NCBI GenBank assembly: GCA_009778255.1
Contig: WRKD01000128.1
Location: forward strand, 1-7,963
DNA length: 7,963 bases
Direction: 5' to 3'
Source: Bacillota bacterium
Lineage (GTDB): Bacteria > Bacillota > Dehalobacteriia > UBA4068
Shown here: positions 1 through 5,600 of the stretch, piece after piece
How the letters are laid out: the number at the start of each line of letters is the position of its first letter
Position numbering within the stretch: the first letter of the stretch is position 1
Translations under genes and position numbers: made by a program
The notes under the pieces: generated by a model
What the model saw: only the letters and a program-made list of their open reading frames with translations
Database searches by the model: none
What the model was told of the DNA's origin: nothing

Positions 1-198
1 ATGGAAAAGCAGGGCAAACGTCAATTGATTCGCGCTCAGGCGCCCCTTTCGGAAATGCACCGCTATGCCATAGATTTAAAATCTATCACACAAGGACGCG
101 GCAAGTTTTCTATGAAATTTGCAAAATACGAAGATGTACCGGGTAATATAGCCGAAAAGGTTATAGCCCAAGCCAAAGCGGATAAAGAAGCGGAATAA
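1..198 (+). CDS. fusA: Elongation factor G, C-terminal end only (5' part lies outside the window)
   Basis: This is the last 65 residues of a translation elongation factor G, the cytoplasmic GTPase that moves tRNA and mRNA through the ribosome. The stretch matches the end of domain IV and domain V. The diagnostic parts are RAQAPLSEM (residues 12-20), TQGRGKFSMKF (30-40) and the closing VPGNIAEKVI helix (46-55), followed by a short charged Lys/Glu tail. The ATG at position 1 is probably not the real start: EF-G is about 690 residues long and usually has a G-M-E/D-like sequence at this point. The RAQAPL wording recalls the EF-G2/EF-G-like paralogues of Firmicutes more than the housekeeping copy (RAEVPL), but the paralogue cannot be settled from this fragment. 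I see no clear intrinsic terminator after the stop. Confidence 0.85.
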   Translation: MEKQGKRQLIRAQAPLSEMHRYAIDLKSITQGRGKFSMKFAKYEDVPGNIAEKVIAQAKADKEAE

Positions 199-210
199 GC
201 TATAAATTAT

Positions 211-293
211 GATACTTTGTCATTGCGGTTTTTTCCCTTTTGCCTAAAGAGCATTTTTCCGGGGGCTGTAAGTTTTGGCAATGACAAAGTATC
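211..293. repeat. Perfect 16-bp inverted repeat around a 51-base spacer; possible miniature element or dispersed repeat
   Basis: The left arm at 211-226 begins GATACTTTG. The right arm at 278-293 is its exact reverse complement. Pairing stops abruptly at both ends, and I see no convincing target-site duplication outside the arms. The spacer (227-277) has T-rich runs and a GGGGG tract but no open reading frame. Short terminal repeats around a small non-coding core are typical of MITE-like elements. The GTCATTGC / GCAATGAC core also recalls dispersed repeats carrying that word in many bacterial genomes, but this is from memory. A transcript could also fold into one long stem, although the loop is too large for a usual intrinsic terminator. 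Confidence 0.6.
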
Positions 294-303
294 TGGGTAT
301 TAA
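275..303 (+). promoter_or_regulatory. Candidate sigma-A promoter for the aminotransferase gene
   Basis: A -35 box TTGGCA (275-280, five of six to consensus) lies 17 bases before a -10 box TATTAA (298-303, four of six). The predicted start, near 310, leaves a short leader with the ribosome binding site AAAGGAA at 314-320. The -35 box and spacer overlap the right arm of the inverted repeat, so the repeat supplies part of the promoter. The spacing is ideal but the -10 is imperfect. Confidence 0.45.
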
Positions 304-327
304 GCTCTTTGTGAAAGGAAATACTTC

Positions 328-1539
328 ATGCGCATTATTGAAAAATCGACCAAGCTAGAAAATGTAAAATATGAAGTGCTCGGCCCGGTATTAGCTGAAG
401 CCGAGAGAATGATTTCCCAAGGAGAGCAAGTAATAAAACTAAATATTGGTAACCCGGCAGTATTTGGCTTCACTGCGCCGGACGAATTGTTTGAAACACT
501 TATGGCTAATTTACGCGCTTCTCAAGCTTATGGTGATTCTAAGGGCATTTTTTCAGCCAGGTCCGCCATTTTGGCTTATGCACGTCGCAAAAACTTGCCC
601 AATGTTACGGAAAATGATATTTATGTCGGCGACGGCGTCAGCGAACTGATATCTATATGTATGACGGCGCTTTTAAACCCGGGCGATGAAATTCTGATCC
701 CGGCGCCAGATTACCCGCTATGGACTGCCGCGGCTAATTTGGCCGGGGGCAAAGTGGTATATTATACCTGCGATGAGCAAGCCGATTGGAATCCCGATAT
801 CAGCAATATGCGTAAATTGATCAGCTCTCGCACCAAAGCTATAGTGGTCATTAACCCCAATAATCCTACCGGCGCCTTATATGACAATGCGGTGCTGACG
901 CAAATAGTAGAGTTAGCCCGCGAACATGGTTTACCCATTTTCGCAGATGAAATCTACGATCGTTTAATAATGGGTGGCCATAAACATACCTCAATTGCTG
1001 CACTGGCGCCAGATATGTTATGCATAACATTAAACGGCCTTTCAAAATCTCATGCCATATGCGGATATCGATGCGGCTGGATGATTTTATCCGGCGATAA
1101 AAGCGGCGCTCAAGACTATATAGACGGCTTGAACACTTTAACATCGATGCGCATTTGCGCCAATGTGCCGGCCCAGCAGGTGATAGAAATATCCTTGAAA
1201 AATGAGCAAACAGATTCTTCCGTACTGCCCGGCGGGCGTTTGTATGAGCAATGCGAATATATATATAGGGCTTTGAACAATATTCCCGGCATCAGCGCAG
1301 TCAAACCGAAAGCTGCATTGTATATCTTTCCTAAGCTGGATATTAAAAAATTTAACATCAAAGATGATGAACGGTTCGCTTTCGATTATTTACGCCAACA
1401 AAAAGTATTGGTGGTACAGGGCACAGGTTTTAATTGGCCACAGCCGGATCATTTTCGCATAGTCTACTTGCCACATATAGAAGATTTGCGGCAAGCCGCT
1501 GCCAGATTAGGCGCTTTATTAGAGAATTATCACCAATGA
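328..1539 (+). CDS. alaA: PLP-dependent alanine aminotransferase, AlaA type (class I/II aminotransferase)
   Basis: This cytoplasmic enzyme should interconvert pyruvate plus glutamate with alanine plus 2-oxoglutarate. Its 403 residues match E. coli AlaA in length, and the resemblance runs end to end: an IEKSTKLENV start, KLNIGNPAVFGF (37-48), PAPDYPLWTAA (125-135), PGGRLYEQ (301-308) and GFNWPQPDHFRIV (367-379). The fold-type I cofactor residues are all visible: NPNNPTG (176-182), Asp207 for the pyridine nitrogen and Tyr210 for O3' in ADEIY, the Schiff-base Lys240 in NGLSK, Arg248 in GYRCGW near the phosphate, and Arg377 for the substrate carboxylate. The start is set by AAAGGAA eight bases upstream. 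There is no link to the metal genes beyond proximity; 37 bases separate it from the next gene, with no terminator seen. Alanine as the main substrate follows from family resemblance only. Confidence 0.93.
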   Translation: MRIIEKSTKLENVKYEVLGPVLAEAERMISQGEQVIKLNIGNPAVFGFTAPDELFETLMANLRASQAYGDSKGIFSARSAILAYARRKNLPNVTENDIYVGDGVSELISICMTALLNPGDEILIPAPDYPLWTAAANLAGGKVVYYTCDEQADWNPDISNMRKLISSRTKAIVVINPNNPTGALYDNAVLTQIVELAREHGLPIFADEIYDRLIMGGHKHTSIAALAPDMLCITLNGLSKSHAICGYRCGWMILSGDKSGAQDYIDGLNTLTSMRICANVPAQQVIEISLKNEQTDSSVLPGGRLYEQCEYIYRALNNIPGISAVKPKAALYIFPKLDIKKFNIKDDERFAFDYLRQQKVLVVQGTGFNWPQPDHFRIVYLPHIEDLRQAAARLGALLENYHQ

Positions 1540-1576
1540 TTTTGTTTATTGTCTGAAGAAAATGGGGTTCATTATT

Positions 1577-1933
1577 ATGAAAGCCAATCAATTTACTTGC
1601 GATTGTGAGGTTATTCACGAAGATGTGGTTGCCCGCGTACGCGCCGCTATGCCGGAGGGGAAAAATTTTTATCAATTAGCCAATCTATATAAAATGTTTG
1701 CGGATAATACCCGTATAAAAATCCTCTGGGCGCTTTCTTGTGAGAGTATGTGCGTATGCGATTTAGCTGTTTTACTGGAAATGACCAAATCGGCCATATC
1801 CCATCAATTAAAATCGTTACGCCTGGCAAATCTGGTAAGATACGATAGAAAAGGTAAGGTGGTTTATTATTCCCTTACCGATAAACATGTTAAAGATGTA
1901 TTTGAAAAAGGTTATGAGCATATTACAGAGTAG
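1577..1933 (+). CDS. cadC: ArsR/SmtB-family metal-sensing repressor, CadC-like
   Basis: This is a 118-residue winged-helix repressor that should bind operator DNA as a dimer and let go when Zn, Cd or Pb binds. The recognition helix region is TKSAISHQLKSLRLANLV (70-87), followed by the wing RKGKVVYYSL (91-100). Both metal sites of staphylococcal CadC can be traced. The alpha-3N site has Cys59 and Cys61 in MCVCDL plus N-terminal Cys8 and Cys10. The alpha-5 site has Asp102, His104, His115 and Glu118, with exactly the CadC spacing of 2, 11 and 3. The N-terminal pair is CxC rather than CxxxC. I chose the ATG at 1577 because GGGG (1564-1567) lies nine bases upstream; an in-frame ATG at 1562 would add five residues but has a poorly spaced site. 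It precedes the exporter by 59 bases and probably controls it through the operator there. Confidence 0.92.
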   Translation: MKANQFTCDCEVIHEDVVARVRAAMPEGKNFYQLANLYKMFADNTRIKILWALSCESMCVCDLAVLLEMTKSAISHQLKSLRLANLVRYDRKGKVVYYSLTDKHVKDVFEKGYEHITE

Positions 1934-1949
1934 TTTTATATTATTAAAG

Positions 1950-1970
1950 TTGAATAATTGTTCAATTATT
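1950..1970. promoter_or_regulatory. Probable ArsR/SmtB-family operator before the metal-exporting ATPase gene
   Basis: The gap between repressor and ATPase genes holds TGAA-N6-TTCA (1951-1964), the consensus core of ArsR/SmtB operators. It extends to TTGAA-N6-TTCAA at 1950-1965. A second palindrome, AATAATTG-TT-CAATTATT (1953-1970), overlaps it with its centre shifted by four bases. A promoter-like pair, TTGAAT (1950-1955) and AATAAT (1973-1978) with 17-base spacing, also lies here. That pair would start transcription near 1985, downstream of the ribosome binding site AGGAG (1979-1983), so I doubt it is the working promoter. Confidence 0.75.
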
Positions 1971-1992
1971 GTAATAATAGGAGCGAATTTAT

Positions 1993-4107
1993 ATGATAAA
2001 AGAATTTACCCTTCAAGGCTTAAACTGCGTTAATTGCGCCGCTAAAATAGAGCAATCTGTTAAAAACCTCACAGGCGTATCTAATGCTTCGGTAAATTTT
2101 ATAACCTCTTTATTGAGTATAGAGCTTTCTGCTGACTATGCTATAGATAAACATGAGCATCTATATAAAGAGATAAAAGATATCGTATATAGTCATGAAC
2201 CTGATGTTTTAGTGCTTGAAAAAACAAATTTTCTGGCACAGGGCATTAAGGAAGCCGACAAAAAAGAAATCTGGTGGATAAGCGCCGCTGCCATTATATT
2301 TATCTGTGCTTTATTATGTAAACATCTCTTAATATTTAAGTTTTCAGAGTATTTTTCTCTACTTCTCTTCTTAGTCGCTTATGTATTATCAGGCGGTAGA
2401 ATAATCCTTGGCGCCGGAAAAAATATCTTAAAAGGCAATGTATTTGATGAAAACTTTTTAATGTCTATTGCCACTATCGGCGCTATAGCTATTGGTCAGT
2501 ATGCCGAAGCAGTAGGCGTTATGTTGTTTTATCAAGTAGGGGAGTTTTTTCAAGAGCTGGCAGTAAACAGATCGAAAAAAACTATCAATAAACTATTAGA
2601 TATTAGGCCGGATTACGCTAATTTACAGATAGGCGAAAAAACGCTAAAAGTTTCTCCGGAAAGTGTAGAAATAGGCGCTACCATCATTATCAAACCAGGC
2701 GAGAGAATACCCTTAGACGGAGTAGTAATACATGGCGAAGCCATGCTAGATACCACGGCTTTAACAGGAGAATCTATACCTCGCAGAGCCTCGGTAGCCG
2801 ATACGGTTTTATCCGGCTGTATCAATTTAAACGGTGTATTAACAGTACAAGTAACACAAATTTTCGGCAATTCCACCGTATCAAAAATCATCGATCTTAT
2901 TGAAAATGCAGCCGCTAAAAAAGCGCCTACCGAAAATTTTATCACTAAATTTGCCAAGTATTATACGCCTATTGTAGTAAGCCTGGCTTTGTTAATAGCC
3001 CTGCTCCCACCTTTGCTAATAGGTGTTGACTGGTTAGATTGTTTGCATCGCGCCTTGATTTTTCTGGTAATTTCTTGTCCTTGCGCCTTAGTAATATCCA
3101 TACCTCTCAGTTTCTTTGGCGGTATAGGCAGTGCTTCCAAAAAAGGGATATTGGTAAAAGGCGGCAATTATTTAGAAGCGCTGACAAATTTGGATATTAT
3201 AGTTTTCGATAAAACAGGAACCTTGACTAAAGGAGTATTCGCGGTAACATCTTATCAGCCCCAAGCAGGATTTACAGCACAAGAATTATTGAAAGCAGCC
3301 GCTTACGCCGAAGTTTTTTCTAATCATCCTATAGCTTTATCTATTATAAAAGCCTATAATAAGCCCATTTATCAAAAGGCAATACATGCATACCAGGAAA
3401 TAGCGGGCAGGGGAGTGCGTATACAAGTAAATGATACAACTATTATAGCGGGCAATAAAACGTTTATGGATGAAATGAATGTAGAAACCCTGGAAGCTAC
3501 AGGTTTGGGAACGAAAGTATATATCGCCATAGATAATATTTATATGGGCTACCTGACTATTTCCGATGAAATTAGGCAAGATAGTTATTTTGCTATTAAC
3601 GCCCTAAAAGAATTAGGTATAAGAAAAGCTGTTATGTTATCTGGCGATAGTATAGAAATTACCGAAGCTATAGGGAATGCCTTGAATATCGATGAAGTAC
3701 ATGGCGCTTTGTTGCCCCAAGATAAAGTAAAGCAAGTTGAATTGCTTAAAGAACAAAAAAGGAAAAACGGTAAAGTGGCTTTTGTCGGCGACGGTATCAA
3801 TGATGCGCCCGTTTTAGCTTTAGCAGATATAGGGGTAGCCATGGGCGGGCTTGGTTCCGACGCGGCTATTGAAGCAGCCGACATTGTACTGATGACCGAT
3901 GAGCCGTCGAAGTTAACAGAAGCGGTTATAGTAGCGCGTTCTACAAAACGCATTGTTATACAAAACATCGTATTTGCTTTGAGTATAAAAACATTATTTC
4001 TTGTATTGGGCGCCATAGGGTTTGCCACAATGTGGGAAGCAGTATTTGCAGATGTAGGGGTGGCTTTATTGGCTGTTTTAAACGCTATGCGTGTTTTAGG
4101 CAAGTAA
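1993..4107 (+). CDS. cadA: P1B-2-type Zn2+/Cd2+/Pb2+-exporting ATPase (CadA/ZntA family)
   Basis: This 704-residue inner-membrane pump should expel Zn, Cd or Pb using ATP. One heavy-metal-associated domain fills residues 1-75 with the CxxC pair Cys12/Cys15. Eight membrane helices fit at about 94-112, 119-139, 153-168, 170-190, 323-344, 352-375, 655-675 and 680-699. Catalytic motifs are complete: TGE (258-260), CPC (362-364) in the sixth helix, DKTGT with phosphorylated Asp406, HP (445-446), and GDGINDAP (599-606). Lys666 in the seventh helix and Asp687 (ADVGV) in the eighth lie 21 residues apart, as do Lys693 and Asp714 of E. coli ZntA. That supports the divalent Zn/Cd/Pb class over copper pumps. 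AGGAG at 1979-1983 sets the start. The CadC-like gene and operator just upstream indicate metal-induced expression. The coding sequence looks more AT-rich than the importer genes downstream. Confidence 0.95.
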   Translation: MIKEFTLQGLNCVNCAAKIEQSVKNLTGVSNASVNFITSLLSIELSADYAIDKHEHLYKEIKDIVYSHEPDVLVLEKTNFLAQGIKEADKKEIWWISAAAIIFICALLCKHLLIFKFSEYFSLLLFLVAYVLSGGRIILGAGKNILKGNVFDENFLMSIATIGAIAIGQYAEAVGVMLFYQVGEFFQELAVNRSKKTINKLLDIRPDYANLQIGEKTLKVSPESVEIGATIIIKPGERIPLDGVVIHGEAMLDTTALTGESIPRRASVADTVLSGCINLNGVLTVQVTQIFGNSTVSKIIDLIENAAAKKAPTENFITKFAKYYTPIVVSLALLIALLPPLLIGVDWLDCLHRALIFLVISCPCALVISIPLSFFGGIGSASKKGILVKGGNYLEALTNLDIIVFDKTGTLTKGVFAVTSYQPQAGFTAQELLKAAAYAEVFSNHPIALSIIKAYNKPIYQKAIHAYQEIAGRGVRIQVNDTTIIAGNKTFMDEMNVETLEATGLGTKVYIAIDNIYMGYLTISDEIRQDSYFAINALKELGIRKAVMLSGDSIEITEAIGNALNIDEVHGALLPQDKVKQVELLKEQKRKNGKVAFVGDGINDAPVLALADIGVAMGGLGSDAAIEAADIVLMTDEPSKLTEAVIVARSTKRIVIQNIVFALSIKTLFLVLGAIGFATMWEAVFADVGVALLAVLNAMRVLGK

Positions 4108-4175
4108 CCCAGGCTTATGAGGATGTTTGACAGCATTAATCAAAATAAAACAATGGTATTTCTTTTTAAAATAGC

Positions 4176-4204
4176 TTGTTTTTTGCCATGTTATTAATTA
4201 TAAT
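4176..4204 (+). promoter_or_regulatory. Candidate promoter for the small His/Cys membrane protein gene
   Basis: A perfect -10 box TATAAT (4199-4204) lies 17 bases after a weak -35 box TTGTTT (4176-4181). Transcription would begin near 4211, giving a leader of about 30 bases with AAGGGG at 4226-4231. That ribosome site sits in the loop of a small AGCTA/TAGCT hairpin (4216-4236). A second candidate further upstream has a perfect -35 TTGACA (4127-4132) with a weak AACAAT (4149-4154). I see no terminator between the ATPase stop and this point, so readthrough from the exporter is also possible. Confidence 0.45.
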
Positions 4205-4241
4205 AGATAATATTGAGCTAAATTTAAGGGGTAGCTGCGGC

Positions 4242-4547
4242 ATGATTATACGGCCTAAAAAAACAGCTAAGAGAATTATCGCACTTATATTATGCCTCGT
4301 ATTTATGGTTGCTTTCATGCTTTGTGCAATGAATTGCGCTAAATATATCTTGCATCGCTGCAATAATAGCGACTGCCGTATTTGCGATTTATTATTTAAT
4401 GTTGATCATATTATTAAGCAGTTTGTGTGTGCTGCAGAACTTATAGCCATAATTATATGCACCAATGCTATATTGCAGCTGATTTTCTGCAATTTATCGG
4501 AATATGCCTGTACTTTGGTGCGATTAAAAATAAGATTGAACCAGTGA
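4242..4547 (+). CDS. Small two-helix membrane protein with a His/Cys metal-ligand-like cluster; function unknown
   Basis: The product is 101 residues. A basic start (RPKKTAKR, 4-11) leads into a hydrophobic helix at about 12-30. A soluble loop with H39-C40-x4-C45-x2-C48 follows, then a second helix at about 63-83 and a basic end, LVRLKIRLN (92-100). With both ends positively charged, the Cys cluster probably faces outward. I believe I have seen similar two-helix proteins with a loop of the form HxCxxxxCxxC beside zinc-uptake operons in Clostridia, but I cannot name a family. The ATG at 4242 is chosen because AAGGGG lies ten bases upstream; the frame stays open back to a TTG at 4176, but those bases look like promoter. 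Its position between a metal exporter and a metal importer suggests a role in metal handling. That is inference only. Confidence 0.72.
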   Translation: MIIRPKKTAKRIIALILCLVFMVAFMLCAMNCAKYILHRCNNSDCRICDLLFNVDHIIKQFVCAAELIAIIICTNAILQLIFCNLSEYACTLVRLKIRLNQ

Positions 4548-4629
4548 GCCTCCTTAATAAGACCATAAAAGAAAAACCCGCCTTATGCGGTGTTGTTTTC
4601 TTGGCCTTAATACAAAAGTAGGGGAGGCT
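4547..4629 (+). promoter_or_regulatory. Possible ribosome-site-masking RNA structure upstream of the ZnuA-like gene
   Basis: AGCCTCC (4547-4553) is the exact complement of GGAGGCT (4623-4629), which contains most of the ribosome binding site GGGGAGG (4621-4627) of the ZnuA-like gene. Pairing would enclose the hairpin at 4563-4604 and hide the site. The left arm begins at the last base of the TGA stop (4545-4547) of the small upstream gene, so ribosomes ending there would cover it and free the site. The word CCTTAATA also occurs twice, at 4552-4559 and 4605-4612. Any CCTCC can pair with a Shine-Dalgarno sequence, so chance is a real possibility. Confidence 0.3.
4563..4604. terminator. Imperfect hairpin resembling a bidirectional intrinsic terminator in the importer operon leader
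   Basis: The core stem is CCGC (4578-4581) and GCGG (4587-4590) around a five-base loop. An A-rich left flank pairs imperfectly, with bulges, to the T-rich right flank TGTTGTTTTCTT (4591-4602). On the + strand the T tract is interrupted. On the minus strand the same stem is followed by GGGTTTTTCTTTT-like sequence, a better terminator. No good promoter lies between this hairpin and the ZnuA-like gene, so on the + strand it may act as a leaky terminator or attenuator rather than a full stop. Confidence 0.6.
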
Positions 4630-4636
4630 ATTTGTT

Positions 4637-5599
4637 ATGAAAAAAATCCTATTGTTTCTTGTATTATGTATATTTACCCTCGGCCTGGTAGCTTGTATAA
4701 ACCACAGTACGGCGCCTAAAATTAAGCAGGCGGGCGATAAAATCAGCGTAGTTGCCACCATATTCCCTTTATACGATTTCGCACGCGCGGTTGCCGGCGA
4801 CAAAGTGGAACTTTCCATTTTGCTTAAAGCCGGCGCCGAGATTCATTCTTTTGAACCAACACCCGCCGATATCATCAAAATTCAAAACGCAGATCTTCTG
4901 CTATATATAGGCGGCGCAAACGAAGTCTGGATGCAGCGCATATTGGATTCTCTGGGAAACAAAACTCCCTCTAACTTGAAGCTGATCGATACTGTGCAAG
5001 TTTTGGAAGAGGAAGTGGTGGAGGGCATGGAATCTCACGAAGAAAATGATCAAGATAGCCTTGAAGAAATAGAACTTGATGAACATATTTGGACAGCGCC
5101 CGCCAATGCCGTTTTGATGGTAAATGCTATAGCACTGGCATTAGCGGAAATAGATAAAGAAAACGCCGCGTTTTACCGCGCCAATGCGGCTGCCTATTGC
5201 GAGCAGCTAGAAGATTTAGATAAACAATTTCAAGAAGTGGTTGATAGTGCCCGCCGTAAAATACTTGTTTTCGGCGACCGCTTTCCGTTTCGGTATTTCG
5301 CGGCGGCTTATGGCCTTGAATACCGGGCGGCTTTTCCGGGATGCAGCACAGATACCGAACCTGCCGCCAGAACCATAGCTTATCTTATTGATATAGTTAA
5401 AGAATACGAAATACCATATATATATTATATTGAGCTTTCTAATGAGAATGTAGCCCGTTCTGTTTGCGAGCAGACCGGGGCTAAGCGCCTATTATTTCAT
5501 TCTTGTCAACAGATTTCCCGCGACGATTTTAATGCCGCCGCTACCTATGTTTCGCTAATGCGGCAAAATGTAGAGAATTTACGGAAAGGGCTGAACTGA
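4637..5599 (+). CDS. znuA: ZnuA-like metal-binding lipoprotein of an ABC importer (cluster A-I / SBP9 family)
   Basis: This 320-residue protein should capture a divalent metal, most likely Zn or Mn, outside the cell and deliver it to the permease. A signal peptide ends in LVAC, with Cys20 as the lipidated residue. The two N-terminal ligand positions are clear: His70 in AEIHSFEPTPADI and His150 in LDEHIWTAP. The loop before His150 (124-149) is strongly acidic with one His, not His-rich as in many ZnuA proteins. The third ligand position, His in ZnuA and Glu in PsaA, falls within FGDRFPFRYF (212-221), where Asp214-Arg215 stand instead. Cys236 (FPGCS) and His288/Cys290 (FHSC) are further possible ligands. 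GGGGAGG lies nine bases before the ATG. The stop is one base before the ATPase start, as in znuA-znuC-znuB operons. The metal carried is uncertain. Confidence 0.88.
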   Translation: MKKILLFLVLCIFTLGLVACINHSTAPKIKQAGDKISVVATIFPLYDFARAVAGDKVELSILLKAGAEIHSFEPTPADIIKIQNADLLLYIGGANEVWMQRILDSLGNKTPSNLKLIDTVQVLEEEVVEGMESHEENDQDSLEEIELDEHIWTAPANAVLMVNAIALALAEIDKENAAFYRANAAAYCEQLEDLDKQFQEVVDSARRKILVFGDRFPFRYFAAAYGLEYRAAFPGCSTDTEPAARTIAYLIDIVKEYEIPYIYYIELSNENVARSVCEQTGAKRLLFHSCQQISRDDFNAAATYVSLMRQNVENLRKGLN

Positions 5600-5600
5600 T

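Noticed and set aside
227..277. Intrinsic terminator for EF-G inside the inverted-repeat spacer
   Set aside because: No stable GC-rich stem followed directly by a T tract could be found there.
1554..1571. TGAA-N10-TTCA before the repressor gene as a second operator
   Set aside because: The spacer is ten bases, not the six of the family consensus, and no promoter is evident around it.
1562..1576. Alternative ATG at 1562 for the CadC-like repressor
   Set aside because: The nearest purine-rich sequence is only a few bases away and poorly spaced, while GGGG is well placed for the ATG at 1577. CadC-type proteins also usually begin close to the Cys pair with an MK-type start.
1950..1978. TTGAAT-17-AATAAT as the promoter of the ATPase gene
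   Set aside because: The start would fall near 1985, after the AGGAG ribosome site at 1979-1983, leaving it outside the mRNA.
3585..4136. A 183-codon open frame on the minus strand within the ATPase gene
   Set aside because: It lies opposite a fully intact ATPase C-terminal half with all motifs, has no recognisable domain, and is a reverse-frame shadow.
4126..4144. TTTGA-N9-TCAAA as an operator over the TTGACA box
   Set aside because: It is only five bases per arm with no recognised family consensus; it could be chance.
4192..4211. AT-rich inverted repeats over the TATAAT box as a Fur/Zur operator
   Set aside because: The short TATTA/TAATA and ATTAT/ATAAT repeats carry little information in such AT-rich sequence and do not fit the 7-1-7 Fur/Zur layout.
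4176..4241. TTG at 4176 as the start of the small membrane protein
   Set aside because: These bases contain a perfect TATAAT box and no ribosome site precedes the TTG, whereas AAGGGG precedes the ATG at 4242.
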